64,000 bases of DNA, from the NCBI RefSeq assembly GCF_013911965.1, contig NZ_JACESE010000002.1, forward strand, positions 1 to 64,000, given 5' to 3'. The notes beneath the pieces were generated by a model, which worked only from the letters and a program-made list of their open reading frames with translations, was not told the origin of the DNA and ran no database searches. Positions 20,168-28,345 of this stretch are shown here, one piece after another. The DNA is from Phenylobacterium sp. GTDB lineage: Bacteria; Pseudomonadota; Alphaproteobacteria; Caulobacterales; Caulobacteraceae. Numbering within the stretch: the stretch's first letter is position 1; every line of letters begins with the position of its first letter. The position numbers were made by a program, and so were the translations under genes.

Positions 20168-20490
20168 GCGCCGCCCTCGATCGCACCCTCTCGGCCCTGG
20201 CCGATCCGCATCGCCGCCGGACCATCGAGCTGCTGCGCGAGCGGCCGCGTCCCGCCGGCGAACTGGCCCGCGAGGTCGGCCTCTCGGCGCCGGCCATGAG
20301 CCGCCACCTGAAGACCCTGCGCGAGTCCGGCCTCGTGGAGGAGAGCCATCCGCCGTTCGACGCCCGCCTGCGCGTCTACGCTCTGAAGCGTGAACCCATG
20401 GCCGATCTGATCGCCTGGCTGGAAGAGACCGAGAGGATGTGGAGCGAGCAGCTCCTGGCCTTCAAGACGCATCTGGAGCGCGAGGAATGA
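20164..20490 (+). CDS. ArsR-family (SdpR-like) winged-helix regulator
   Basis: 108 residues. Compact HTH: LADPHRRRTIELLRERPRPAGELAREVGLSAPAMSRHLKTL across two segments, then a DARLRVYALK beta-wing. No Cys-based metal site, so it belongs to the metal-free SdpR-like branch commonly paired with SRPBCC proteins. The start overlaps the VOC gene stop (ATGA) and the stop overlaps the SRPBCC start. Probably represses this cassette; the inducer is unknown. Confidence 0.9.
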   Translation: MSAALDRTLSALADPHRRRTIELLRERPRPAGELAREVGLSAPAMSRHLKTLRESGLVEESHPPFDARLRVYALKREPMADLIAWLEETERMWSEQLLAFKTHLEREE

Positions 20491-20951
20491 CCTCCCGCGT
20501 CTATGTCGCCCTTCGCGTGGCGGCCTCTCCGGAACGCGCCTTCCAGGTCTTCACCGAGGAGATCGGCGCCTGGTGGAAGCCCAGCATGCTGTTCCAGACC
20601 ACGCCGCGGGCGCCGGGGCGGCTCGCATTCGAGGGCGGGGAGGGCGGCCGCCTGACAGAGACCCTGGAGAACGGCAAGGTGTTCGAGATCGGCCGCATCC
20701 TGGCCTGGGAGCCGCCGGAGCGGCTGGTCTTCGCCTGGCGGCAGGCGAGCTTCCCGCCGGAGCTCACCACCGAGGTCGAGGTCCGCTTCGAGGACAAGGG
20801 CGGCGAGACGCGGGTCAGCGTCGAGCACCGCGGCTTCGACCGCGTCCCCGCCGGGAACGCGGCGCGCCACGGCTTCCCCGACCAGGTCCTGCTGATGCGT
20901 CTGGCGGAGTGGTGGCGCGAACTCCTGACCGCCATGGAGCGGCGGACTTGA
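20487..20951 (+). CDS. SRPBCC (AHSA1-like) domain protein
   Basis: 154 residues from ATG 20487 within the ArsR stop. START/Bet v1-like fold of the AHSA1 type: RVAASPERAFQVFTEEIGAWW at the N terminus, RILAWEPPERLVFAWR in the centre and a C-terminal helix. Binds small hydrophobic ligands in known relatives. The ArsR plus SRPBCC pair is a common bacterial module. Confidence 0.86.
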   Translation: MTSRVYVALRVAASPERAFQVFTEEIGAWWKPSMLFQTTPRAPGRLAFEGGEGGRLTETLENGKVFEIGRILAWEPPERLVFAWRQASFPPELTTEVEVRFEDKGGETRVSVEHRGFDRVPAGNAARHGFPDQVLLMRLAEWWRELLTAMERRT

Positions 20952-21057
20952 GGTCGATTGTCCGGACCGCCGGCCTGGGCCATCCTCGCCGGCGGGAGAG
21001 GCCGGCCGGAGGGAGGCGTCGCAGAGCGGCGCAGCCGGGCGGCGGGGGAGGCGCGCA

Positions 21058-22302
21058 ATGATCGGACAGACTTCAGGCCAAAGCGGCCGCCGCGCGGCGT
21101 TCGGCTTCATCTTCGCCACCGCCCTGATGAACGCCGTCTCCTTCGGACTCATCATCCCGGTCCTGCCCAACCTCATCAAGCAGTTCACCGGGGGCGACAC
21201 GGCCCAGGCGGCCGAGTGGAACGTGATCTTCGCCGTCACCTGGGGGGCGATGCAGTTCGTCTGCGGTCCGCTGCTCGGGCTCCTGTCCGACCGGGTGGGA
21301 CGGCGGCCGGTGCTGCTGCTGTCGGTTTTCGGTCTGGCGCTGGACTTCCTGATCATCGCCGTGGCGCCGAACCTCATCTGGCTGCTCGTCGGGCGGGTCC
21401 TGAACGGCATGACGGCGGCCAGCTTCTCCACCGCCAACGCCTATGTGGCCGACGTCACCCCGCCGGAGGGCCGCGCCAAGGCGTTCGGCCTGATGGGCTC
21501 GGCCTTCTCCTTCGGCTTCATGGTGGGCCCCGCCATCGGCGGAGCGCTGGGCGACATCGACCTGCGCCTGCCCTTCTATGTCGCCGCCGGCCTCTCCCTG
21601 GTGAACGGCTTCTACGGCCTGTTCGTCCTGCCGGAGTCCCTGCCGCCGGAGAAGCGGACGACCCGCTTCGACCTGGCTCGGGCCAACCCGCTCGGCTCCC
21701 TGCGCCTGCTGCGGTCCCACCCGGATCTGCTGGGACTCGCCACGATCGGCCTGTTGTTCCAGCTCGCCCACACGGTCCTGCCCGCCATCTTCGTCCTCTA
21801 TACGGGCTATCGCTATGGCTGGAGCCCCTCGACCATGGGGCTGACCATGATGGCCACGGGCGTGGCCGGGGTGGTGGTGCAGATGTTCCTGGTCGGGCCG
21901 GTCGTGGCGCGGATCGGCGAACGGGGCGCGCTGCTGCTCGGCGCCGCCGGGGGCGCGGCGGGCTTCGCCTGGTACGGCTTCGCCCCGACCGGAACCCTCT
22001 ATCTGGTCGGCGTGCCGATCTTCGCCCTGGTCGGCTTCCTGATGCCGGGGCTCCAGGGACTGATGACCCGGCGCGTGGCCCCGCACGAACAGGGTCAGCT
22101 GCAGGGCGCCAACCAGAGCCTGCAGGGCATCGCCTCCATGGCCGGACCGGCCCTGTTCGGCCTCACCTTCGCCTGGTCGATCCGGCATGCGGCGAGCCTG
22201 CAGGCGCCCGGCCTGGCCATCTATCTCGCCTCGGCCCTGCTGGCCGCGGCCTTCGTCCTGGGGAGCCGCGTGGCCCGCGCGCCTGTTCCCGTCCAGGCTT
22301 GA
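21058..22302 (+). CDS. MFS transporter of the TetA/TCR type
   Basis: 414 residues, 12 predicted membrane helices. Drug:H+ antiporter-like: FGLIIPVLPNLI in helix 1, the loop 2/3 motif GLLSDRVGRRPVLLLS, and GPAIGGALGD in helix 5. Close in pattern to chromosomal TCR/Tet-like proteins. It lies 106 bases after the SRPBCC gene on the same strand and may be part of the same detoxification unit. Nothing here shows tetracycline resistance. Confidence 0.85.
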   Translation: MIGQTSGQSGRRAAFGFIFATALMNAVSFGLIIPVLPNLIKQFTGGDTAQAAEWNVIFAVTWGAMQFVCGPLLGLLSDRVGRRPVLLLSVFGLALDFLIIAVAPNLIWLLVGRVLNGMTAASFSTANAYVADVTPPEGRAKAFGLMGSAFSFGFMVGPAIGGALGDIDLRLPFYVAAGLSLVNGFYGLFVLPESLPPEKRTTRFDLARANPLGSLRLLRSHPDLLGLATIGLLFQLAHTVLPAIFVLYTGYRYGWSPSTMGLTMMATGVAGVVVQMFLVGPVVARIGERGALLLGAAGGAAGFAWYGFAPTGTLYLVGVPIFALVGFLMPGLQGLMTRRVAPHEQGQLQGANQSLQGIASMAGPALFGLTFAWSIRHAASLQAPGLAIYLASALLAAAFVLGSRVARAPVPVQA

Positions 22303-22387
22303 CGGCCGGCGGGGGTGCTTTAGGCCGCCGTCATCTTTGCGCCCGAAACCTTCGCCAAACGGGCGTCGAACATTCGATGGAGGCTTC

Positions 22388-23803
22388 ATGCGCGCCGTTC
22401 GCCTGCTGATCCCGACCCTCGTCCTGCTGGCGGCCTGTTCCGACCCGGCCAGCCGCAGCGAGGCCCAGCCGGCGCTCGCCCAGCCGACCCGCTCCCCGCC
22501 CGAGACGGCGGCGGACATGAAGACCTCCTTCGCGCCGGTGGTGAAGAAGGCCGCGCCGGCGGTGGTGAACATCTCCTCCCGACGGGTGGTGCGGCAGCAG
22601 GTCGACCCCTTCTGGGAGATGTTCGGCCTGGGCGCGCCCCGCGACCGGGTGGAGGGCTCCCTGGGGTCGGGCGTCATCGTCCGCTCCGACGGCGTCATCG
22701 TGACCAACAATCACGTGGTCGCCGGCGGCCAGGAGATCATCGTCGCGCTGGCCGACCGCCGGGAGTTCCCGGCCAAGCTGCTGCTGTCGGACGAGCGCAC
22801 CGACCTCGCCGTGCTTCAGATCGACACGGGCGAGGAGCGCCTGCCGGTGCTGGCCATCGACGACACCTCCGACGCCGAGGTCGGCGACCTGGTGCTGGCC
22901 ATCGGCAACCCCTTCGGCGTGGGGCAGACGGTGACCAACGGCATCATCTCGGCCCTGAACCGCACGGCCGATCCCAGCGGGGATGCGGCTTCCAGCTACA
23001 TCCAGACCGATGCGGCCATCAATCCGGGCAATTCCGGCGGCGCCCTGGTGGACATGGACGGCGATCTGATCGGCATCAACAGCTTCATCGTCTCGCGCTC
23101 GGGCACCTCCTCGGGGGTGGGCTTCGCCATGCCGGCGGCCATGGTGCGCCGCGTTGTGGAGACCGCCGTCGGCGGCGGCCAGCGCGTGGTGCGCCCCTGG
23201 CTGGGCGCGCGGACCCAGGCGGTGACGGCCGACATCGCCCGCAGCATCGGCATGTCCGCGCCGCGGGGCGTGCTCGTCGCCGATGTCTGGCCGAACGGCC
23301 CGGCGGCGCGGGCCGGTCTGCGCCAGGGGGATGTGATCCTGACGGTCGATGGCCAGGCGATCACCGACGTCGGCGGTCTGAATTTCGCCGTTGGCGCCCG
23401 CCGGCCGGGCGAGAGCCTGCGCCTGGGCGTCCGGCGCGAGAGCGGCGGCGAGGCGACCCTCACCCTGCGCGCCGAACCGCCGCCGGCCACGCCCGCCCGC
23501 GACGAGCGCACCATCACCGGCCGCAACCCGTTCAGCGGCGCGACCGTGGTCAACCTCTCGCCCGCCGTGGCCGACGAGCTGGGCGTCGATCCCTTCCAGG
23601 GTCCCGGCGTGATGGTCGTCCGTGTGGGCCGCGGTTTCGCCATGAACGCCGGCCTGCGCCCGGGCGACATGGTGCGTTCGGTCAATGGGCGGCAGATCGA
23701 CAGCGTCCGCGACCTGGCCGCCGTGCTGGACGCCGGCGCCGGCGCCTGGCAGGTGACGATCCAGCGCAACGGGCAGCAGATCACGGCCAACTTCCGGCTC
23801 TGA
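22388..23803 (+). CDS. DegP/HtrA-type serine protease, lipoprotein form
   Basis: 471 residues from ATG 22388. N-terminal lipoprotein signal with lipobox LAAC (Cys17), so it is membrane-tethered rather than free in the periplasm. Trypsin-like domain with the full triad: His109 in TNNHVV, Asp139 in RTDLAVLQ and Ser in GNSGGALVD near residue 215. Two PDZ domains follow (about residues 265-365 and 385-470). Periplasmic quality-control protease or chaperone. An internal Met at residue 44 is a less likely start. Confidence 0.92.
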   Translation: MRAVRLLIPTLVLLAACSDPASRSEAQPALAQPTRSPPETAADMKTSFAPVVKKAAPAVVNISSRRVVRQQVDPFWEMFGLGAPRDRVEGSLGSGVIVRSDGVIVTNNHVVAGGQEIIVALADRREFPAKLLLSDERTDLAVLQIDTGEERLPVLAIDDTSDAEVGDLVLAIGNPFGVGQTVTNGIISALNRTADPSGDAASSYIQTDAAINPGNSGGALVDMDGDLIGINSFIVSRSGTSSGVGFAMPAAMVRRVVETAVGGGQRVVRPWLGARTQAVTADIARSIGMSAPRGVLVADVWPNGPAARAGLRQGDVILTVDGQAITDVGGLNFAVGARRPGESLRLGVRRESGGEATLTLRAEPPPATPARDERTITGRNPFSGATVVNLSPAVADELGVDPFQGPGVMVVRVGRGFAMNAGLRPGDMVRSVNGRQIDSVRDLAAVLDAGAGAWQVTIQRNGQQITANFRL

Positions 23804-23842
23804 CGGCGCGCGGCCGGCGGCCGGATTTGCTATGAGTCGCCC

Positions 23843-25144
23843 ATGGCCGATCTCTTCGAAGCCGCCGGGCTGACCCCGCACGCGCCTGCGCCGCTCGCCG
23901 ACCGGCTGCGGCCGCAGAGCCTTTCGGAGGTGGTCGGGCAGGATCACCTGCTGGGGCCCGAGGGTCCGATCGGCCGCATGGCCCAGGCCCACCGTCTGGC
24001 CTCCATGATCCTCTGGGGGCCGCCGGGCACGGGGAAGACGACCATCGCCCGCCTTCTGGCCAAGGCGGCCGGCTACGAGTTCCAGCAGCTCTCGGCGGTC
24101 TTCTCCGGCGTGGCCGACCTGAAGAAGGCTTTCGAGCAGGCCCGCGCGCGGCGGCTGGCCGGCCAGTCGACCCTGTTGTTCGTTGACGAGATCCACCGCT
24201 TCAACCGCGCCCAGCAGGACGGCTTCCTGCCCTTTGTGGAGGAGGGGATCGTCACCCTGGTGGGCGCCACCACCGAGAACCCGTCCTTCGAGCTCAACGG
24301 GGCGCTGCTGTCGCGCTGCCAGGTCTTCGTGCTCAAGCGCCTGGACGACGAGGCGCTGACGAGCCTGCTGGCCAAGGCCGAGGCGCACGAGGGACGGGAG
24401 CTGCCGCTGGAAGCCGAGGCGCGCGCCGCGCTCGTGGCCCTGGCGGACGGCGATGGCCGATACCTGCTGACGCTCGCCGAGACCCTGTTCAACATCGGCG
24501 CGGCCAAGCCTTTGTCGACCCAGGAACTTGGCCAGGTCCTGCAGAAGCGCAGCCCGGCCTACGACAAGGACCGGGAAGAGCACTACAACCTCATCTCGGC
24601 CCTCCATAAGTCGATCCGAGGCTCCGATCCGGACGCAGCCCTCTACTGGCTGGCGCGCATGCTCGGCGGCGGCGAGGACCCGCTCTACATCGCCCGGCGC
24701 CTGGTCCGGGCGGCGGCCGAGGATATCGGGGCGGCCGATCCCATGGCGCTGGTTCTCGCCAACGCCGCCAAGGACACCTACGACTTCCTGGGCAGTCCCG
24801 AGGGCGAGATCGCGCTCGCCCAGCTCGTGGTCCATCTGGCCACCGCGCCCAAGTCCAACGCCGTCTATATGGCCTTCAAGGCGGCCCAGCGCGCGGCGCG
24901 GGAGACCGGCTCCCTCATGCCCCCGGCCCATATCCGCAATGCGCCCACCAAGCTCATGAAGGACCTCGGCTACGGCAAGGGCTATGCCTACGACCACGAC
25001 GTCGAGGGCGGCTTCTCAGGCCAGAATTACTTCCCCGACGAGATGGAGCGCCGGACCTTCTACGCCCCCAAGGGCGACGGGGCGGAACGGGAGATCAAGG
25101 CGCGCCTGGAACGCTGGCGTGCGGCGCGCGAGCAGCGCGGCTGA
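23843..25144 (+). CDS. rarA: Replication-associated recombination protein RarA (MgsA)
   Basis: 433 residues. Clamp-loader-like AAA+ ATPase acting at stalled replication forks. Walker A LWGPPGTGKTTIARLLA, Walker B LLFVDEIHRFNRAQQD, sensor GATTENPSFELNGALLSRCQVF, and the C-terminal tetramerisation part with HYNLISALHKSIRGSDPDAALYWLARML. Full length. Confidence 0.95.
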   Translation: MADLFEAAGLTPHAPAPLADRLRPQSLSEVVGQDHLLGPEGPIGRMAQAHRLASMILWGPPGTGKTTIARLLAKAAGYEFQQLSAVFSGVADLKKAFEQARARRLAGQSTLLFVDEIHRFNRAQQDGFLPFVEEGIVTLVGATTENPSFELNGALLSRCQVFVLKRLDDEALTSLLAKAEAHEGRELPLEAEARAALVALADGDGRYLLTLAETLFNIGAAKPLSTQELGQVLQKRSPAYDKDREEHYNLISALHKSIRGSDPDAALYWLARMLGGGEDPLYIARRLVRAAAEDIGAADPMALVLANAAKDTYDFLGSPEGEIALAQLVVHLATAPKSNAVYMAFKAAQRAARETGSLMPPAHIRNAPTKLMKDLGYGKGYAYDHDVEGGFSGQNYFPDEMERRTFYAPKGDGAEREIKARLERWRAAREQRG

Positions 25145-25214
25145 ACTGACAAACCATTGTTCTTTCAAGGTGGCGAGCGTAGCCTGTCCCCAAGGTCGTT
25201 GGGGAGGAACGTCC

Positions 25215-25658
25215 ATGTCTACCGAAACTGCGCCCCTGGCGCGCGGCGCGCCCTGGCATCTCTGGCTGGTGGCGGCCATCGCCATCCTCTGGAACGGTTA
25301 TGGCGGCTACGACTATGTGATGAGCCAGCTTCAGGGGGCGGCCTACTACAGGCGACTTGGCATGACAGAGGCTCAGATCGCCTTCATGGCGGGCTATCCC
25401 GTCTGGATGGACGCCGTGTGGGCCGTCGGCGTCTGGTCCGCCGTCGCCGGCAGCGTGCTCCTGCTTCTGCGCTCCCGCTGGGCGCTCTCGGCCTTCGTGC
25501 TGTCCCTCGTCGGCTTCCTCGCCAGCTCGGCCTACGCGCTCGCCACCCCGGGCGGGGCGGCGGTCATAAGCCCCGTCATGTCGCTGGTGATCGCCGGCGG
25601 CTGCCTCTTCTTCATCTGGTATGCCTGGGCCATGTCCCGCGCGGGGGTTCTGCGCTAG
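25215..25658 (+). CDS. Small four-helix membrane protein, function unknown
   Basis: 147 residues from ATG 25215, with a strong GGGGAGGAA Shine-Dalgarno. Four hydrophobic segments (about residues 14-33, 65-85, 90-110, 118-140). The soluble part between the first two helices has NGYGGYDYVMSQLQG and AQIAFMAGYPVWMDAVWAVGVW, a pattern I have seen in uncharacterised proteobacterial membrane proteins. No enzymatic motif. Sits between rarA and a pseudouridine synthase gene. Confidence 0.72.
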   Translation: MSTETAPLARGAPWHLWLVAAIAILWNGYGGYDYVMSQLQGAAYYRRLGMTEAQIAFMAGYPVWMDAVWAVGVWSAVAGSVLLLLRSRWALSAFVLSLVGFLASSAYALATPGGAAVISPVMSLVIAGGCLFFIWYAWAMSRAGVLR

Positions 25659-25668
25659 ACGCTTCGCC

Positions 25669-26442
25669 GTGAAGCCGCAGCGCACCATCCAGCTTTCGCC
25701 CGAGGAGATCGCCTTCGTCCGCGATCTCGTCCTCTTCGAGGATGCGCATATCCTGGCGCTCAACAAGCCCGCGGGCCTGTCGAGCCAGGGCGGCCGGGGA
25801 CAGGTGCACACGCTGGACGAGCTGCTCTACGCCTTCGCCAAGCCCGGCAAGGCGCGGCCGCGGCTGATCCACCGCCTCGACCGCGACACCTCGGGCGTGA
25901 TCCTCACCGCCAAGACGCAGCCGGCGGCCAGCGCGCTCGGCAAGGCGATGATGGGGCGGAAGGTCGCCAAGACCTATCTCGCCCTCGTCGCGCCCGGCGC
26001 GCCGAACCCGAAGGAGGGGAAGATCGAGCTTCCCCTGCGCCGCGAGGAGGCCGGCCGGGAGGCCTATATGCGCGTCTGCGAGGCCGATCATCCGGATGCA
26101 GAGGCGGCGCTCAGCCGTTATCGCACCCTGTCGGCGAACGAGACGGCGGCGCTCGTCGAGCTGCGGCCGGAGACGGGCCGCATGCATCAGCTGCGGGTCC
26201 ACATGGCCAGCCTCGCGCGCCCGATCGCCGGCGACGTCCGCTATGGCGGCGCCCTGATGCTGGGGGGGCAGGCGGTGTCGCGCCTGATGCTGCACGCGAC
26301 GGCGCTGACCTTTCCCCATCCGGGTGGCGGCCGAATGACCTTGCGCGCGCCGCCTCCGGCGGACTTTCAGGGCCTGGCCGAGGCCCTGGCTCTCGCGCCT
26401 GCCGCCGGCTGGGGGGAACAGGGGGCGCAAGCCGGCGTTTGA
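25669..26442 (+). CDS. RluA-family RNA pseudouridine synthase (no S4 domain)
   Basis: 257 residues from GTG 25669, 11 bases after the preceding gene. Catalytic motif RLIHRLDRDTSGVIL with the essential Asp, then GRMHQLRVHMASLARPIAGDVRYGG across the second conserved region. It lacks the N-terminal S4 RNA-binding domain found in its paralogue at 27359, which places it nearer RluA/TruC-type enzymes. Target (tRNA or 23S rRNA) not readable from sequence. Confidence 0.88.
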   Translation: MKPQRTIQLSPEEIAFVRDLVLFEDAHILALNKPAGLSSQGGRGQVHTLDELLYAFAKPGKARPRLIHRLDRDTSGVILTAKTQPAASALGKAMMGRKVAKTYLALVAPGAPNPKEGKIELPLRREEAGREAYMRVCEADHPDAEAALSRYRTLSANETAALVELRPETGRMHQLRVHMASLARPIAGDVRYGGALMLGGQAVSRLMLHATALTFPHPGGGRMTLRAPPPADFQGLAEALALAPAAGWGEQGAQAGV

Positions 26443-26447
26443 AGCCC

Positions 26448-26933
26448 ATGCGCCGGCTTCTCGCCCCGATCGTCCTCGTCCTGGCCCTCTCGGCCTGCGC
26501 CACCGCGCCGAGCGCCTACGGTCCCGCCTACGGACCACGCAGCGCCGGCTACTCCGAGTACCGCATCGAGCCGGGGCGCTATCGCGTGATCTATCAGGGC
26601 GGCCCCGGCGCGCCGCCGCAACAGGTGGCCGACTACGCGCTGCTTCGCGCCGCCGACCTGACCCTGGAACAGGGTTACGACTGGTTCCGCATCACCGACC
26701 GCGCCACGGACGGCCGGCCCGACCGCGGACCGCGGCTGTCGCTCGGCACCGGCGGCGGCTCCTATGGCGGGCGGACCGCCGTGGGCATCGGGGTCGGGAC
26801 GACCTTCTCGCTCGGCGGAGGCCCGGCGGTGGTCCAGAGCATCGAGGTCGTCATGGGGCGCGGCGAGCGGCCGCGCGATCCGAACGCCTACGACGCCCGC
26901 GCCGTCCACGAATCCCTGCGGCCGCGCACCTGA
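26448..26933 (+). CDS. CC0125/CC1285-family-like lipoprotein
   Basis: 161 residues from ATG 26448. Lipobox LSAC at residues 15-18. Mature part has IEPGRYRVIYQGGPG, QVADYALLRAADLTLEQGYDWFRITD, then a Gly-rich stretch and VVMGRGERPRDPNAYDARAVHESL near the end. This layout (YxVxFxG ... LLRAAELTLxxGYDWF) matches a lipoprotein family I associate with Caulobacter; the family name is from memory. Function unknown. Begins six bases after the pseudouridine synthase stop. Confidence 0.7.
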   Translation: MRRLLAPIVLVLALSACATAPSAYGPAYGPRSAGYSEYRIEPGRYRVIYQGGPGAPPQQVADYALLRAADLTLEQGYDWFRITDRATDGRPDRGPRLSLGTGGGSYGGRTAVGIGVGTTFSLGGGPAVVQSIEVVMGRGERPRDPNAYDARAVHESLRPRT

Positions 26934-26978
26934 CCGGCCGCCTCTAGGCGGGCGTCCCGGTCGGCGGCATAAGGGGCC

Positions 26979-27359
26979 ATGGAAAAGCTTCTCCTCGTCG
27001 CCCTGGGCGGCGGCCTGGGCGCGGCGGCTCGCTACGGCCTGGGCGTCGTCACCCTGCGCCAGTTCGGCCCGGCCTGGCCCTATGGAACCTTCGCCGTCAA
27101 CATCCTCGGCGGGCTGCTGATGGGGTTGCTGGCCGGCTGGCTCGCCCTGCGCGGCGGGCTGGAGCAGGAGCGGCTGCGCCTGCTGCTCGGCGTCGGCCTG
27201 CTGGGCGGCTTCACCACCTTCTCGGCCTTCTCGCTGGAGACCGCGCTGATGATCGAGCGCCGGGCGCTGGCGGCGGCCGGCGTCTATGCCGCGCTCTCGG
27301 TGGTCCTGTCGGTCGGCGCCCTGTTCGCCGGCCTCTATCTGGCCCGGAGGTTCGCCTGA
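26979..27359 (+). CDS. crcB: Fluoride exporter CrcB/Fluc
   Basis: 126 residues, four membrane helices. Conserved ALGGGLGAAARYGL, GTFAVNILGGLLMGL (the Asn of the pore) and GLLGGFTTFSAFSLE (Phe-box, Na+ site). Functions as an antiparallel dimer. No fluoride riboswitch can be recognised in the 45 bases upstream. Its TGA shares the final A with the next start, so it is coupled to the RluC-like gene. Confidence 0.93.
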   Translation: MEKLLLVALGGGLGAAARYGLGVVTLRQFGPAWPYGTFAVNILGGLLMGLLAGWLALRGGLEQERLRLLLGVGLLGGFTTFSAFSLETALMIERRALAAAGVYAALSVVLSVGALFAGLYLARRFA

Positions 27360-28345
27360 TGCGCGAGGTCCGCAACATCGTCGTCGATCCCGGCGAGGGC
27401 GGGGTGCGCCTGGACCGCTGGTTCCGCCGCCGCTGGCCGCACCTGACCCAGGGCCAGCTGCACAAGCTCATCCGTTCGGGCCAGGTGCGCGTGGACGGCG
27501 CCCGCGCCAAGCCCGATACGCGCCTCGACGGCGGCGAGACCGTCCGCGTGCCGCCCCTGCCGGATGCGCCGGAGAAGGGGGAGGGCCGCAAGCCCGGCCT
27601 GCACCCCCGGGACGCCGCCTTCGTCCGCGGCCTCGTCATCTACGAGGACGAGGAGGTGTTGGCGCTGAACAAGCCTTCCGGGCTCGCCGTCCAGGGCGGC
27701 ACCAAGACCAAGAACCACATCGACCGCCTGCTCGGGGCCTGGGGCGAGGGGATGGAGCGACCGCGCCTCGTCCACCGCCTGGACCGCGACACCTCCGGCG
27801 TCCTGGTGCTGGGCAAGACGCCTCAGGCGGCCGCACGCCTCTCCGGCGCCTTCGCCCGACGCAAGGCGCAGAAGACGTACTGGGCCCTCGTCGCCGGCAA
27901 TCCCAGGCCCACAGAAGGCGTGCTGGAGCTGCCGCTGGTGAAGAAGGGAGTCGGCGACCGCGAGATGGTTGTGCCGGCCGAGAAGGGCGATCCCAGGGCC
28001 GATCCGGCGGAGACGGAGTTCGTCACCATCTCGCGCGCCGGACCGCGGGCGGCCTGGATGGCCCTGCGGCCCCATACGGGCCGGACCCACCAGCTGCGGG
28101 CCCACATGCTGGCCATGGGCCATCCGATCCTGGGCGACCCCAAGTACCGCACCGAGGCCTCGGCCGAGCTCTCCGGCGACCTGAAGCTGCAGTTGCACGC
28201 CCGGCGGCTGGCCCTGCCGCATCCCTCCAGCGGCATGCTGATCCTGGAGGCGCCGCTCAGCCCGGAGATGAAGGCCGGCTTCGCCCGCTTCGGCTTCGAC
28301 GAGCACGAGGCCGACCCCGAGCCCTTCGGCCGCAAGCGCCGCTAG
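27359..28345 (+). CDS. RluC/RluD-type 23S rRNA pseudouridine synthase
   Basis: 328 residues. N-terminal S4 domain (RLDRWFRRRWPHLTQGQLHKLIRSGQVRVDG in two parts) then the RluA catalytic domain with LVHRLDRDTSGVLVLGKT and HTGRTHQLRAHMLAMGHPILGDPKY. Most like RluC, which modifies 23S rRNA at 955, 2504 and 2580. The start overlaps the crcB stop. The TAG stop lies within a CTAG shared with the stop of the convergent DUF1501 gene. Confidence 0.9.
   Translation: MREVRNIVVDPGEGGVRLDRWFRRRWPHLTQGQLHKLIRSGQVRVDGARAKPDTRLDGGETVRVPPLPDAPEKGEGRKPGLHPRDAAFVRGLVIYEDEEVLALNKPSGLAVQGGTKTKNHIDRLLGAWGEGMERPRLVHRLDRDTSGVLVLGKTPQAAARLSGAFARRKAQKTYWALVAGNPRPTEGVLELPLVKKGVGDREMVVPAEKGDPRADPAETEFVTISRAGPRAAWMALRPHTGRTHQLRAHMLAMGHPILGDPKYRTEASAELSGDLKLQLHARRLALPHPSSGMLILEAPLSPEMKAGFARFGFDEHEADPEPFGRKRR

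Noticed and set aside
21058-22302. Acquired tetracycline resistance gene
   Set aside because: The motifs fit the wider TCR/MFS exporter family. Composition matches the neighbourhood and there are no mobile elements or tetR-type regulator.
22331-24997. 888-codon open frame antisense to the HtrA and rarA genes
   Set aside because: Long antisense frames are expected at this GC content because stop codons are rare in the frame opposite GC3-rich codons. The translation is Ala/Gly/Arg/His-biased with no domain, and both real genes on the plus strand are complete and conserved.
26934-26978. Fluoride riboswitch before crcB
   Set aside because: The gap is only 45 bases and shows no match to the conserved pseudoknot segments.
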